Part shown: in pieces, positions 1 through 11,319 of the stretch
Layout: each line of letters opens with the position of its first letter
Numbering within the stretch: position 1 is the stretch's first letter
Origin: Ricordea florida
Taxonomy: Eukaryota > Cnidaria > Anthozoa > Corallimorpharia > Ricordeidae
NCBI GenBank assembly: GCA_949710005.1
Contig: OX453287.1
Span: 15,857,560-15,921,559, forward strand
DNA: 64,000 nt
Reading direction: 5' to 3'
Translations under genes and position numbers: made by a program
The notes under the pieces: generated by a model
Seen by the model: only the letters and a program-made list of their open reading frames with translations
Told to the model about the DNA's origin: nothing
Databases searched by the model: none

Positions 1-59
1 TACGGCGCCTATTTTTTATGAGGGAGGAGGAGGGGGGCTGGTGTGATTCGGGAAGAACC

Positions 60-290
60 ATTTAAAATTGCATGACCCCCCTCAGTTTGCCAATTTTTCA
101 CATGACACTCCCCCCCCCCCAATAAAAAGAAAGAGTTGTCAATTTCGGAATAAAACATCATCACATAAAAGTTATTGCTAAAGTATTTCACGTGACCCCC
201 CCTTTTCCCTAAATTCTTTTCGCATGACCCCCCTAAATCCCAGCAGCTCCCCCTCCCTTGTAAAAAATGAACGGTCCCTTGAAGCGCTAT
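60..290. repeat. C-rich repetitive stretch with repeated CATGACCCCCC motifs
   Basis: The motif CATGACCCCCC recurs near 70, 189 and 222 among runs of C and T. The layout resembles other low-complexity, transposon-derived sequence in this window. No coding signal is visible. Confidence 0.45.
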
Positions 291-381
291 ATATATTTTT
301 TTAAATTATTATAGGTATTGTTATCATATTAAATCTCATTTGTCTTGTTACAGCGTCCATAAACGTTAGTTAAACGAAGTC

Positions 382-496
382 ATGGAGAATAGCACAAACC
401 GGTCAGTACCTGCCAAGTTAGGTACATTACTAGAACCAAGGTGGGCCTATGCAGGCGCTGGAGTGTATTCACCTCTGGTATTCGTGATTGTGACAG
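382..496 (+). CDS. Exon 1 of GPCR at 0.4-4.4 kb
   Basis: This exon encodes the short extracellular N-terminus and the first part of TM1. It ends with one base of the codon for G39 before a GT donor at 497. The split within TM1, just before the GN motif, is not present in the paralogue at 18 kb. Confidence 0.75.
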
Positions 497-2755
497 GTTC
501 GTGTAACCAAATGTTATTTAATCATTCTTAATCTTAACATCAACTGTGTATCAAAGGAGCACTAATTTGGCATTTGGGATAGTATACCACAGTACACTAC
601 TGATCAGTAGCTTTACAAAGAATAGTCACACTGCATGGTTTGATCCACAGATGAAAAAAGTTAGAACCACACTTTATACTAAAACAAAAAGTACCACAGT
701 ACAGTACTGATCAGTAGCTTAACAAAGAATGATCACACAGAATGGTGTGATCCACAGATGAAAAAGTTAGAGCCACACTGTATAGTAAAACAAACAGTAC
801 CACAGTACAGTACTGTTCAGTACCTTTCCAAAGAATGGTCACACTGCATGTTTTGATCCACAGATGAAAAGGTTAGACCCACACTGTATAGTAAAACAAA
901 CAGTACCACAGTACAGTACTGATCAGTTGCTTTTCAAAGGATGATCACACTGCATGGTTTGATCAGCACCTACCTAGGATAACGTCTTAAGCTTTGGTTA
1001 CTATTTACTGTTTCTGATAATGTTAATCGCATTCCTACAAACCGAACTTTTCAAGTGGCATTGTTTTATCCAAAGATGACTGTATCACCTTAATGATACT
1101 TGTTGTTTCTTGTTTTCTTTTTTGCAGGAAACGTGTTAGTAATTGCCGCCGTCTTGACCACACCTAAACTAAAAACAAAGACCAACTACTTTATTTTCTC
1201 TCTTGCTGTTGCTGATCTGTTTGTCGGGTTATTCTCTGTTCCACTGTGGATCTACTTCATTCTTAGTCTAGACTTCGGGAACCCGATATACCAGTATTAC
1301 AACATGGGAGACATACTGGCGGGTGCCTCGTCTATCATGCATCTGACGTGTATCAGTGTAGAGCGCTGCTACGCTATCATAGCACCTCTAAAACACAGGA
1401 AGATAAGTAAAGGTAGAAAATGAACCATCAAGCTGGTTTGATCCTTAGATGAAAAAGTTGAAGTGACACTATCTGTAAAACAAACAATGCCACACTACAG
1501 TACTTGTTATATATAGTAGGCATTTAGACTGTTTGGTTTGATCCACAGATGAGAAAATTAGGACCACACTGTGTAGTAAAACAAACCGTACCGCAGTACA
1601 GTACTGTTCAGTGGCTTAACAAAGAATGGTCACACTGCATGGTTTGATCCACAGATGAAAAAGTTAGAACCCCACTGTATAGTAAAACAAACAGTACCAC
1701 AGTACAGTACTGTTCAGTAGCTTTACAAAGAATAGTTACACTGCATGGTTTGATCCACAGATGAAAAAGTTAGAACCACACTGTATAGTAAAACAAACAG
1801 TACCACAGTACAGTACTGTTCAGTAGCTTTACAAAGAATGGTCACACTGCATGGTTTGATCCATAGATGAAAAAGTTAGAATCACACTGTATAGTAAAAC
1901 AAACAGTACCACAGTACAGTACTGTTCAGTAGCTTTACAAAGAATGGTCACACTGCATGGTTTGATCCACAGATGAAAAAGTTAGAACCACACTGTATAG
2001 TAAAACAAACAGTACCACAGTACAGAACTGTTCAATAGCTTTACAAAGAATAGTTACACTGCACGGTTTGATCCGTTGAGGTAAATGAAGCCATAATGTT
2101 GCATCATTTTTAAACTTAAAAATAACGCTTTGGCTTTCTTATTTTTGTTTCAAGCAAAGATTTTTGCCGGTATTGGGTTTTCCTGGGCGCTGGCCATTAT
2201 CAATGCACTGCTGAAGAAGATAACAGCTTGGAAGGATGTAGCCATCTTTAACACCTTCGCGTTCTTCGTGGTCCCTCTTTGGCTGATAATAGCTGCGTAC
2301 GTTGCCATCTTCGTTGCTGCCAAGAGAAGTTTAAAGTTACACAGGAAACGCTCCTTACGAAAGGTACGCACTGATTTCATATCACGTTATTTAATCTTAA
2401 TGATAATGATAATGATAATGAATTTATATAGCGCACTTTTTCATATGAATATGTTCAAAGGCGCTTTACACTTCTATTGGGTGAGATCGGACGTCAGCCT
2501 GTAAAGGCGCCTCTGGCTGCCGCTATCAGTCCACATATGATCTCACACACCCACCCCACCCATGCATGAATTGTCAGATGAAACCAGACGTAGAGATAGG
2601 CCACCACACCGGGAACTAAGTCCCCTACTCTTTTCGAACAGTGTATGGGTTCTTTAACGTCTCACAGATTATTAGGAACAAGTGTTGTGAGACGGGTCCT
2701 ACGCTTTATCGTCCTTATCCGAAAAGACTAGAAAGTCTAACCATTTACAGATGTC

Positions 2756-2789
<34 letters not shown>

Positions 2790-4370
2790 TAAGGTCCTGA
2801 GTGTTGGTCCGGCTTGGGTTTGAACCCGCAACCTCCCGCACGGTAGTCCGGTGCTCTACCAACTGAGCTAACCGGTCGGCGGTTTGCTTAAGGTTATTTC
2901 AAAGTGAAAAATTTAGAGCCGCCGTGCATACAGTAGTTACAACAGACAATACCACGTTTCAGTACTGGTCATTAGCTTTCATACAGAATGATTTTATCCA
3001 CAGATGAAAACCTAGCAGCGCATTGTATAGTAAAACAAACAGTACCACCGTACAGTACTCTTCAGTAGCTTTCCATAGAATAGTCGCACTACAAGGTTTC
3101 ATCTATAGATGAAAAAGTTAGAGCCACATTGTATAATAAAACAAACAATAACAGAGTACATCTAATGTCGGCCCACAGATGAAAACGTGTTTCAGTGAAA
3201 AGTGAAACCAAGTGCCATAGTAGACATAGTACAGTACTGCTCAGTACCTTTCCGGAGAATGATCACATTGCATGGTTTGATTTACTGATGGAAAAGTTAG
3301 AACCACATTATATAGTAAACAGAACAAATAGTGCCAAACGTACTATTCATAAGCTTTCATTAAATATTAATAAAATATAGTTTCAACTGCAGATGAAAAA
3401 CAAGAACAGTATTAGATTGTGCATTAGAGCAACAATACTGTACGATCGAACTAGGAGAAGTTAAACCCAATTACCATGATGTACTGAGAGATACACGCGA
3501 TAGGGTTGAAAAATCAACAGAAACTCGAGTATTGCAACATGCTTGACTAGTGCTATATCAAGAAATTCGAGCTTCAAGTGCGCTTATTTTCCAGTATGTT
3601 ACGAACTACAGTCTTAAACCCCACTCAATATATAATTAATTTATAATTATATAAAAAACTATTCACCCATTTAAACTGATTGCCCCGATGACAAAGGTGA
3701 CGGTTTTTAGGCTTCCATCTTCGTCGGCATTCCTCGTGCTGAAGCAGTCTCTTTGACTATTCTCAGTGCTCTTTTTTGGTAGTTATAGCCAGCACAGTTA
3801 AGAAAAATTGTTCCATCATATTCCACCTAACCGACTCTAACCGACCAACATTTCGATCCACTCACTTTTTGTATTTCTCTCTGTTTGCTCGCACTCGCCG
3901 CTTTGTCTGTCGTTCGATAAATACCCTCAGGTTCTTGACAACTATTCTTGTTTATTTCATAGGACCTCCACGTAGCCTACACCGTTGCCCTGGTAACAGG
4001 TGCCTTCGTGGTTTGCTGGCTTCCTTTTTTCTCGGTAATTCTTATCTTTAAGTGGTGCCGCTCTTGTTCGTTTGTGTGGGACATGCGTGTTCTTATGGCA
4101 GTCAAACTGCTGCACTATGGCAACTCGGCCTTGAATCCTATCATCTATTCCGTCAGAAACAGGCGATTTAAACACGCCTTCAAGAGGCTATTTCAGCGCA
4201 TGCTTTGTCGGAAGTTGGACACGTATTATAATGGCATGCCCGATTCCCGTAGCGTGAACACTAAACAATCCCATCTCATTGCAAGCGATGCTGGAATGAC
4301 GTGCAAATCACGAAAAGCGATTGGGGAACACCCAAGATCAACCGTGAGGTGCACTTCAAAGTTACTGTAG
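382..4370 (+). CDS. Class A (rhodopsin-like) GPCR, amine-receptor-like, four exons
   Basis: Spliced model 382-496, 1128-1412, 2155-2363 and 3963-4370 gives 338 aa; all introns are GT-AG and the frame is kept throughout. The start is the first ATG before TM1, with N-glycosylation sequons at N3 and N6. Seven helices are visible with N40 (1.50) after a Gly, D68 (2.50), D100 (3.32), R118 (3.50, in ERC rather than DRY), W144 (4.50), P174 (5.50), CWLPFF at 221-226, and NPIIY at 261-265. The TM3 Asp and the WxPFF motif are those of biogenic-amine receptors, so a plasma-membrane receptor for a small cationic ligand is inferred; the ligand is unknown. Residue 93 (3.25) is Tyr rather than the disulfide Cys, ECL2 has no Cys, and 7.40 is Leu. 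ECL3 has a CxxC pair (235, 238). The gene at 18.0-22.1 kb is a paralogue. Confidence 0.85.
575..985. repeat. ~107-bp tandem repeat in GPCR intron 1, about 4 units
   Basis: Each unit carries TTTGATCCACAGATGAAAA, a piece close to CACACTGTATAGTAAAACAA, and ACAGTACAGTACTG. The unit recurs at about 107-bp spacing and also fills introns 2 and 3 of the same gene. Confidence 0.85.
1128..1412 (+). CDS. Exon 2 of GPCR at 0.4-4.4 kb
   Basis: The exon follows a TTTTTTGCAG acceptor and encodes the GN motif of TM1, TM2 with SLAVADL, TM3 with Asp at 3.32, and ERC. It ends in ICL2 one base into a codon (phase 1) at an AAAG|GTAGAA donor. The paralogue is spliced at the same place and phase. Confidence 0.85.
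1434..2075. repeat. ~107-bp tandem repeat in GPCR intron 2, about 6 units
   Basis: This is the same unit as in intron 1, more homogeneous here, with GGTTTGATCCACAG recurring near 1532, 1640, 1744, 1851 (CCATAG variant), 1956 and 2062. It fills most of the intron and stops about 80 bases before exon 3. Confidence 0.88.
2155..2363 (+). CDS. Exon 3 of GPCR at 0.4-4.4 kb
   Basis: This exon encodes TM4 (Trp at 4.50), a very short ECL2 without cysteine, TM5 (Pro at 5.50), and the basic start of ICL3. Only the acceptor ending at 2154 restores the frame from exon 2. It ends in phase 0 at AAG|GTACGC. Confidence 0.85.
2397..2882 (-). mobile_element. tRNA-derived SINE (family A), antisense in GPCR intron 3
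   Basis: On the minus strand the element starts with a tRNA-like head (A-box-like GTTAGCTCAGTTGGTAGAGC and B-box-like GGGTTCAAACC, about 2808-2875). It continues through a conserved body and ends in a GATAAT-type simple repeat near 2400. Copies sharing head and body lie at 22.4-22.7 kb and 47.7-48.1 kb. Confidence 0.8.
2885..3400. repeat. Diverged ~107-bp repeats in GPCR intron 3
   Basis: Degenerate units of the intron 1/2 satellite continue immediately after the SINE, with recognisable CAGATGAAAA and ACAGTACTG pieces. They are older or less homogenised than the intron 2 array. Confidence 0.7.
3963..4370 (+). CDS. Exon 4 of GPCR at 0.4-4.4 kb
   Basis: The exon begins with Asp-Leu after a CATAG acceptor, exactly as in the paralogue. 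It encodes TM6 (CWLPFF), ECL3 with CxxC, TM7 (NPIIY) and an 80-residue or so cytoplasmic tail with a membrane-proximal cysteine, a possible palmitoylation site. It ends at a TAG stop. No clear AATAAA lies close behind the stop. Confidence 0.88.
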   Translation, partial: DLHVAYTVALVTGAFVVCWLPFFSVILIFKWCRSCSFVWDMRVLMAVKLLHYGNSALNPIIYSVRNRRFKHAFKRLFQRMLCRKLDTYYNGMPDSRSVNTKQSHLIASDAGMTCKSRKAIGEHPRSTVRCTSKLL

Positions 4371-4439
4371 AAGTGAAGTTATTTTCCATTCGGATTTTTG
4401 TAACAGAGGTGAAGACACGATGATTTGAGGGTCAACAGA

Positions 4440-5150
4440 CTAATACGACTTTATATCACAGTGGTCGTTGTCTTGTACCGTGGTTATTCGCCTTTTTCTC
4501 TTGAGTGTATACTGGCCTGTACTCTATGCATGGGTTCCAAGGAGGCGGGAGATATGGTGATTTATGGCTCTGTGGCACAATACCACTTCATATTTTGAGG
4601 TCGTTGCCTCAAGCCCTGGTTTTTCGCCTCAATTTTTCTTGAATTCCGAACTACACACTATACACTTTCCTGACTGAGGAGTTGAAGATACGGTAATTTA
4701 GGGCCGAGCAGGTAAATATGGCTGCATATTTTCTGTCAGTTCATTCATTCCTTAGTTATTCACCTGCGGTTCTCTTCAGTGCTAACCTGTACCCTATACA
4801 TCGCCCCCGAAGAGGCGAAATGGTTGCGATATAAGAGTCAGTAGGTCAACACTGAACTTTACACCATACATTGGCCTGGTTATTCGCCTGGCTGAAAAGG
4901 TGAAGACACTGTGATTTGTGGGTCAACAGGAAAATACGACTTCATATCTTATGGTTGTTCGCCCATGCCATGGTCATTTGCCTGTTTCTGTTGAATGATG
5001 GACTGTATATTGAATCTGAAGTAGCGGATTATAAGGGCATTAGGTTAATACGAATTCATATCTCCTGGTCATTGGCTCATGCCTGGTTATTTGACTGTGT
5101 TTCTCTTGATCACTGTCCTGTCCTTTGTACATTGGCTCAGAAGACCAGGC
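4440..5150. repeat. Degenerate tandem repeat downstream of GPCR
   Basis: Phrases close to GGTTATTCGCCT followed by TCTCTTGA recur near 4482, 4615, 4752, 4877, 4971 and 5081. The spacing of 95-137 bp and high divergence suggest an old, eroded array. No coding potential is supported. Confidence 0.5.
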
Positions 5151-5209
5151 GTGCGGTTTCAGCTCAAATATCCTGACTTGTTTTGGACACAGTAGCTTGA
5201 TGTAGATTG

Positions 5210-6250
5210 AAACGGACGCGTCTGCCCATCGAATTTTATCGACTGGTTAAAACCACAAGTTTGTACAGTCAGAATATTACATACTTGTGGAGAGGCCAAT
5301 AAGCGCTTACAAAGGGTTAAGTGTTGAGAGTGAAGAATTGCATATTGTTCAACACTAGATCAGTGCTGGCTAACTTTCAAACATCCTGGCCCACTAGCCT
5401 GTCTCCAACGCCTTCCCCCTCTTGTCCACGCCCAATATAACCGAGTTACAAGAAATATGAGTGGAATGCGAAAGTTTCGGTTTCTATGAAGTAATGATCC
5501 GGCATAATGCTAACTCCATTTTGCAAGCTTTCTTTTCAATTATTTGCCCAATTTAAAACTTCCCCAGTGACACAATGAAATCTTGAAAATGGGTTCAAGT
5601 TTAGAACCAGCCTGCGAGCGTTTCCCAAAGGGGCCCGAAAGTTTTCGACCCTATCTACTTCTGGAACCAGAATCTACAATTTAGTCAGTTGGAAGCAATT
5701 TTACCCATTAGACATTGAAGCAGGCCAAGAACAGCCTTAACCTTAACAACCTTTTAATAAGAACAGCCTTACAGAATAAACGCTTCACAGTTGTAGGATT
5801 GACTCGAGGCGTTGCTCTGAAGAAGGACTAACCCTCAAAACATTAGCTTCCCTTTTACCTTACGATGGTAAAACATACATTGGTAATTTAAATTATAAAC
5901 CCATCATTTTTGTGTGTTTCAATTTCTTTAAGACCCAGTACCACTATCTTTAGAAACCAACCCATTCTTTACAAACCATCAGAGGCATGTCTGCAACTCC
6001 TCGTAGTTACAAGAAATATAGAGATTTTTTCGTCGACGGTAAAAAGATATTTATTGTAATCGGTAAGAGTCGAGTTCTTTAAGTTACAGATAAAATGATG
6101 ACAGCCATATCTGCCTACGATGTAGTAGCTATGTGCGAGTGCGTTTCTCTGTTTTGTATTTTCTATGTGGAATTTCTGAACAGAATATTCCCCTCTATGT
6201 ACGCGTTTTAACCAAAGCAATTACCAACCATACAAGTGACGTTTGCTATC
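5210..6250. other. Intergenic, no gene recognised
   Basis: No open frame with coding character is seen. Around 5816-5860 there is a degenerate CTCTGAAGAAGG...CAAAACATTAG motif of the type seen beside Penelope-like elements (compare 37.6 kb). The rest is unassigned. Confidence 0.5.
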
Positions 6251-6251
6251 A

Positions 6252-6391
6252 ATAATTAAGAAATAGAAAACATGTACCGTGTTTCTATCGAGTTATAGAA
6301 ACACGAGTGGAAGTTTGGGAGAACGAGAAATGCTTTGGGAACACGAGCCGTAGGCGAGTGTTTCCACAGCTTTTTCGAGTTCTCCCAAACT

Positions 6392-6430
<39 letters not shown>

Positions 6431-6638
6431 CATGTTTTCTATTTCTTTTAGAAAACACCGCGACGAAAAAAAGAAAAGCAACTTGTTAACTTTGATTATC
6501 AAAATGTAAATTCTCTTTGCTCGCGTCATCATTACGTCAACAGCTCGTGCCAGTTCTGTGTTTCTATCGAGTTATAGAAACACGATTTCTAACCAATCAG
6601 CGCGCGTACTTTCTTGGGACTGTTTTCTAAGTAATTAT
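6252..6638. mobile_element. Foldback MITE (family F1), complete-looking copy
   Basis: The ends read ATAATTAAGAAATAG and, inverted, CTAAGTAATTAT. The left half is a hairpin with arms containing GTGTTTCTATCGAGTTATAG, closed near 6340. The palindrome TATCGAGTTATAGAAACACG recurs at 6555, before AACCAATCAGCGCGCG. A second copy, interrupted by another element, lies at 23.9-24.6 kb. Confidence 0.75.
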
Positions 6639-6639
6639 A

Positions 6640-8675
6640 GTAAAATTATTTTGTTATTTTTAAGAAGCAACGCGTAGGTTAACAATTTTGCATCTTGATG
6701 GTTACCACGGTTAATTTATGGTAACTAGCATTAAAATGTCGGAGCTAAGTGTCTTCTTCGCGGGTGTTAACTTGAGAAGGCTCGCTTCAGTGCTTTTCTC
6801 ATACAGAGATGACCAATTGATTTCGTGTTTACATGTTGACAGGAGGCCATGATGACTATTTAAGAAATACAAGTGAGAATTGAATTGACCAAATATCCAT
6901 ACACATGCGCTACCTGTCCCAGGGTACCGAAGAGCCGATTGATAACGACTGGAGTTGTCCCTTCTCGTTTACATGACACCGGTGCGAGATTTCGTACAGA
7001 AACGAGATTTCCGCCCCAGGGGTGAACTCGCCCCCGTATGAATCGCTCGGTCACAACGTTTTCTGTCGGTATCATGAAAACGAATACAGAGCCGTTAGCG
7101 GAAACCGGAGTGAACTCGTCGCTGGAGCGAATTTCGGTCCGGTATCATGTAAACACCCCATGAGCATCCACTAGATGTTGCACTTGGAGATATTACTCCC
7201 TCTTCCCCACCCCCCTGTTTCAAATGGATGGCACAATGGCCTAGTAGTAGGAAACTCCATCTCCTAAAACCTTAGGGCCAGGACGTCTCTGTCACAATAT
7301 TTCAGGACGCAAAAGTGGTCGCGGTCGCTTAAGAAATTTTGCAAGTGGTCGCTTAAAAGAGAGTTTTTGAAACAGTTATTCACTGAAAAGCGAAACGGTA
7401 CTTGACGGTGGTCGGGAGAGTGGCCGTTTAGAGAGAATTGACCGTATAAAATCGGTTCACGCGCTGGATAGTTGAAACCGAAGGGGAAAGGATTCATTGT
7501 ACACGCCTACACTAATCACAATAACGTCAAAAATGTGATGGACGGAAAAGTTATCTCTGTCAGTCTAAGGTCCTTAGCGTCGGTTCACCATTATTTCTTG
7601 TTTTATCAGCTGATTCAGTTCTAATAAGGCCTTATGATTTTCTTTCATCGACCTCAAAAAGACCGTTTATCACCGAGGAAAACACAAATTTACTTAAGCG
7701 CCAAAGGATTAAAAAGGAACTGAAGAAAGCGGGGACTTGAAGGATTTTCAATCGTCTGGTTGTGAGCACGCGATACGATAAGCTTCCAAGATTCAAGAAC
7801 TTGTGACAGAGACAACTGTTAGCCATCAGAATGAATTTCAACTTAGCCAAGGTACGATTTGACTTGTAAATAAAACTAAAACGTTCTCAGCCTCTTAGTT
7901 CAATTCCGATCACACCGCCGGTTTTTGACCGGTGTCATCCGAAAAATTACATTTAAAAAATTATTGGTTATCAACTTTTTTTGCTCGAAATTTCACGTAG
8001 TCGAAAGTAGAATGAATATGAATTCGCCGCAGACTTAGCCGGTTTACAAAAATGATACTCTAAGAAGAAAGAAAGTGACCTCTGGTATTAAGTAATTTTC
8101 AACGTTTTTTGAGTGTTTATAATGTATGGCTTCATTTACAATAGAAAAAAGTATGTGATATTGTTATATAGCAAAGATAAAAAATCTCGGCTGGCTTGCT
8201 TATAACCAAAAGGTTTTTTTTCATCTAAAAAAAGCTAGATTTATAAAAGATTTAAAATGGACATGGAAGGCATAACCAAGTGTCCATAAAGACCCAGAAA
8301 CTAGGTTTTCGGGTGACAACGAACAAACCCCAGCGTAGTTGTTAAGGGACGTTTGAGCTTTCGGGTTTTGGTCTGCAAACTTTAGCAGGGGAAAGGGGTT
8401 GGGTTAGGGTTCAGTCGGTTTTTCGGTTATTGATTAACCCTTTACATACTAAGGGGGGTAGGGGTTATTTTACATAAATACAAGCCCTCGTGGAAGGAAC
8501 GTTGCTTAATCGTCAAGTATCTCAGTTGAGTTTGTAGATAATGGAGGCCTTGCTATTGTAAATTTTTGCAACTATTTGATTTGCAGTTGTGTTCAGTTCG
8601 TTAATTTAAAGTAAAGCTCTCCTAGTTAATGATTTATCCACATCCGCGTCCTAAGTGGCCCATTCCCATCTCCCT
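6640..8675. other. Intergenic, no gene recognised
   Basis: Only short chance frames are present. Around 7310-7450 a GTGG(T/C)CGCTTAA-type phrase repeats, resembling the repeat that hosts the PIF-like insertion at 26.9 kb. Nothing else is identified. Confidence 0.45.
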
Positions 8676-8677
8676 AA

Positions 8678-8815
8678 GGGACGGACCATTAGAAAAGTGA
8701 TGGGGGGGGGAGGGGTGGGGAAAAAAAACGAAAAAAAAAATCGTGCAAGGGAAAATGCCAAGAAAAAAAATTCATGCAAAGAAGAAGGTAAAAAAAAGGA
8801 AGGTCCAATTGTGAC
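8678..8815. mobile_element. PIF/Harbinger-like MITE (family P), truncated copy
   Basis: The element starts with the family terminus GGGACGGACCATTAG after a TAA. It contains the G-run and then the family interior in inverted order. Homology stops at about 8815, so one half is missing. Confidence 0.75.
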
Positions 8816-9015
8816 GTCAAATTAAGAGAGAAGCAACTGCTGGACTCCTCGCCGCGATAAACTGGACATTTTTAACAATGACAGCTGGGAAGATGAACTC
8901 TGAGAACCAGTTTGTTGTGTTCCGGTTACGTTCACGTTGTTAAGTTTTAATTTTCTCCTTATCTTTAAATGCATTCCATATATAATGAGGTTTGCACCGT
9001 TTTTTCATTCCCGCC

Positions 9016-9345
9016 AAGAGAAAATGAGGTAAGAGAACGCATCTTCCATACTGGGTTCTCTTACTATGATAAGGGGACAGAATCAAGAGAAAATGAGGTA
9101 AGAGAACGCATCTTCCATACTGGGTTCTCTTGCTGTGATAAGGGGACAGAATCTATTTTTAGATCCGGAAACTATTTTAACTGACCAATGGTTGATGTCC
9201 TTCTCATCACGTGGTTGTACTTTCAATGCGCCATGTGGAAATCGCGCAGCCATGGAACGAGATATAAATAGATTCCGTGCTAAAAATAGATTCTGTTCCC
9301 CTATCATATCAGACGGGGTTATGTTCTCTTTCCTCATTTTCTCTT
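9016..9345. mobile_element. Inverted-repeat element with a tandemly duplicated left arm
   Basis: A 69-bp block beginning AAGAGAAAATGAGG is present twice in tandem (9016-9084, 9085-9153). A related inverted copy ends the element at 9345. Left and right arms share the stretch near GACAGAATCTATTTTTAG, giving arms of about 80 bp and a MITE-like structure of ~330 bp. Confidence 0.65.
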
Positions 9346-9349
9346 GTTG

Positions 9350-10800
9350 CTGCTCATAAGCCCCACCCTGCCCTGTATATAAGCCCCTCCGTTTATAAGC
9401 CCAGCCACAACCCCATACGAAGTTGTATCAGCCCTGGCCTTATAACCGGAATTTTACGGTATGCAAGACAAGAGCAGATTAGCAAGATCCTGCGCGTAAT
9501 CAGAACTTTGCAAGAAAGCGCAAAAACTAGCTAACCCATACGAAGCTTGAAGTTGGCACTGTAAAGCTCAAGAGTGAGATCAGCTTTTAATACCATATTT
9601 TGTCGCGTGCGTTTATTTCACAAAATTTAAGAAGAGGGGAGGGGAGGGTATTAGAGAAGGTGGGCTTACTATGAAATTGAGACTGCCGAAGGTGGCTTAT
9701 TAGAGACGGGCTGCTCATTACAGCGTTTTTATTTTTTTCAGTGTTTTTGTACTCAGAAAGATCATCGTAAATACATCAAGGGTATTGTGTGAAGAGGCAG
9801 TGTTTATCAAGAAACATATTTCCGACACGAAAAGAAGGGAATCGAATTTAATACATTGTCAAAACAACTTCTAATGAAGTGAATCCGCGGAGAGGTTTAT
9901 TGGCCCGAAGAGTTTCAACTAGTTTCTGCTGGCGATAAGGTTGATAAGCTCTGAACAGCACAAAGAACGGGCGTTCGCCTTCCTGTATGTCTTTAGCGTT
10001 TAAGCTGTGTTGCCTTCGTGAGCAGAATAGCACATTGTTAATAGAGGTGTGTATTGTATTCACTAGCTCCATCTGTACACATAAAATGACAGATCGTGAA
10101 CGAAATTAGCATATGTGCGCTTTACAGGATCTGCTCTCCAAACATTGGCACATTCTTTAGCAACGTTTACCCGGTTGTGTGGCATTAACTTTGCAAAGAC
10201 AGCTGAGCTGCTAATATCGCTAGAATTTTGTGACGTTTAACGCTAAATTAACGCAGTTAAGGTCAATTCTTGGTGTAAATGGAATCAGCGATTGTTTGAC
10301 AGTAAGTGATAACGTCCCTTTGCAACTTTATTGTTGGTCGGACTCGGTTATAACTGAATCCTCAGACGCAAATGCAAACACGTAGAAGAAGTGCGAATAA
10401 GGAGTATTAATCCCATAAATTCGTCTTACAGAGCCTGAAAACTGTATGCTTTGCTTAAAGCAGCATAAAACTTGTTCTATTCTCAAACCTCCACGCTAGT
10501 GCTAATGAAGGGTACTGCATCGATTCTTTAAATCACACTGCTAGCTCTAGCTCATTCTGCTTCGTTTGTCAATCGATTGGTTCTGGTAATTGTTTCGCTT
10601 AAATACTTGCTCGCGAGAAAACGTTTTTTCGCTTTTGGCGAGTGAAGGTAAGATAACTTGTGACATTCATAGAAAGCTAATCGTCATGCAAGACATCTGG
10701 AAAACACATTAGCAAAATATAGACTTTGGCAAAAAACTTACTACATCTCGATGTAGGAAAACTGGTCGTGCACAGATTTGTTTATTGTCTGTTTGGCAGT
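9350..10800. other. Intergenic, no confident gene
   Basis: A minus-strand frame at 9848-10072 opens with ATG just after a possible acceptor (GTGTACAG) and encodes 74 aa. It has no recognised motif and may be chance. Phrases such as ATAAGCCCC around 9358-9400 look transposon-derived. Confidence 0.35.
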
Positions 10801-10845
10801 TGGCGAGTTCAGTTCTAATTCGTTGGTCTATTCAGCTCAAAAAGC

Positions 10846-11310
10846 TTAAGCGTGCTTTTCACAATCATGTATGGTTTTTAAACTCACTTTTATGGTGTCA
10901 ACGAGCGGGTGTTTAAAAGTAGGTTGGAATTTCGCTTTGAATTTGTCTTTAGAGTCTAGTATGATACGTGGTGTAATCTGTTCTTTGTTTGCGCTCGTTC
11001 TTGCTTTGTAAACATTCCAAAAGTTTGACTTCTCTTTAAGCCATTTTTCTGCGAAATAGCCTTTCGGAAAAAACTGTGAACCTACTAGATATTGCTGAGT
11101 CAACGCATTGAAACTACAGCTTGAACTATCAGTATTGAAACGTTTTGTTCGGTAACTTTCTACTAAGAAACTCAATAATTGAGCTTCTATCACTTGAGAA
11201 CTATATTTACGTTTGGGAAAGATGCAATTTTCAACACTGTCACAGGCAAACTCACCAAAAAAAGCCGGAAATTCGAGTTCTCCGACCTTCCGATTAGTGG
11301 GTTTGACTTT
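10846..11310 (-). CDS. Possible terminal exon of an unrecognised minus-strand gene
   Basis: After a possible acceptor (TTTTTTAGTTAG) a frame of about 154 codons runs on the minus strand to a TAA stop. Composition is mixed and protein-like, with aromatic and charged residues and no low-complexity tract. No ATG opens it, so it would need upstream exons; a candidate is the open stretch at about 12052-12177. I recognise no family. A frame of this length could still arise by chance once or so in a window this size. Confidence 0.3.
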   Translation of the reverse strand, partial: KVKPTNRKVGELEFPAFFGEFACDSVENCIFPKRKYSSQVIEAQLLSFLVESYRTKRFNTDSSSCSFNALTQQYLVGSQFFPKGYFAEKWLKEKSNFWNVYKARTSANKEQITPRIILDSKDKFKAKFQPTFKHPLVDTIKVSLKTIHDCEKHA

Positions 11311-11319
11311 CTAACTAAA

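Noticed and set aside
2130-2504. GPCR exon 3 read as a 124-aa stand-alone gene
   Set aside because: The frame runs past a good donor at 2364 into intron and SINE tail; splicing to 3963 restores TM6-TM7.
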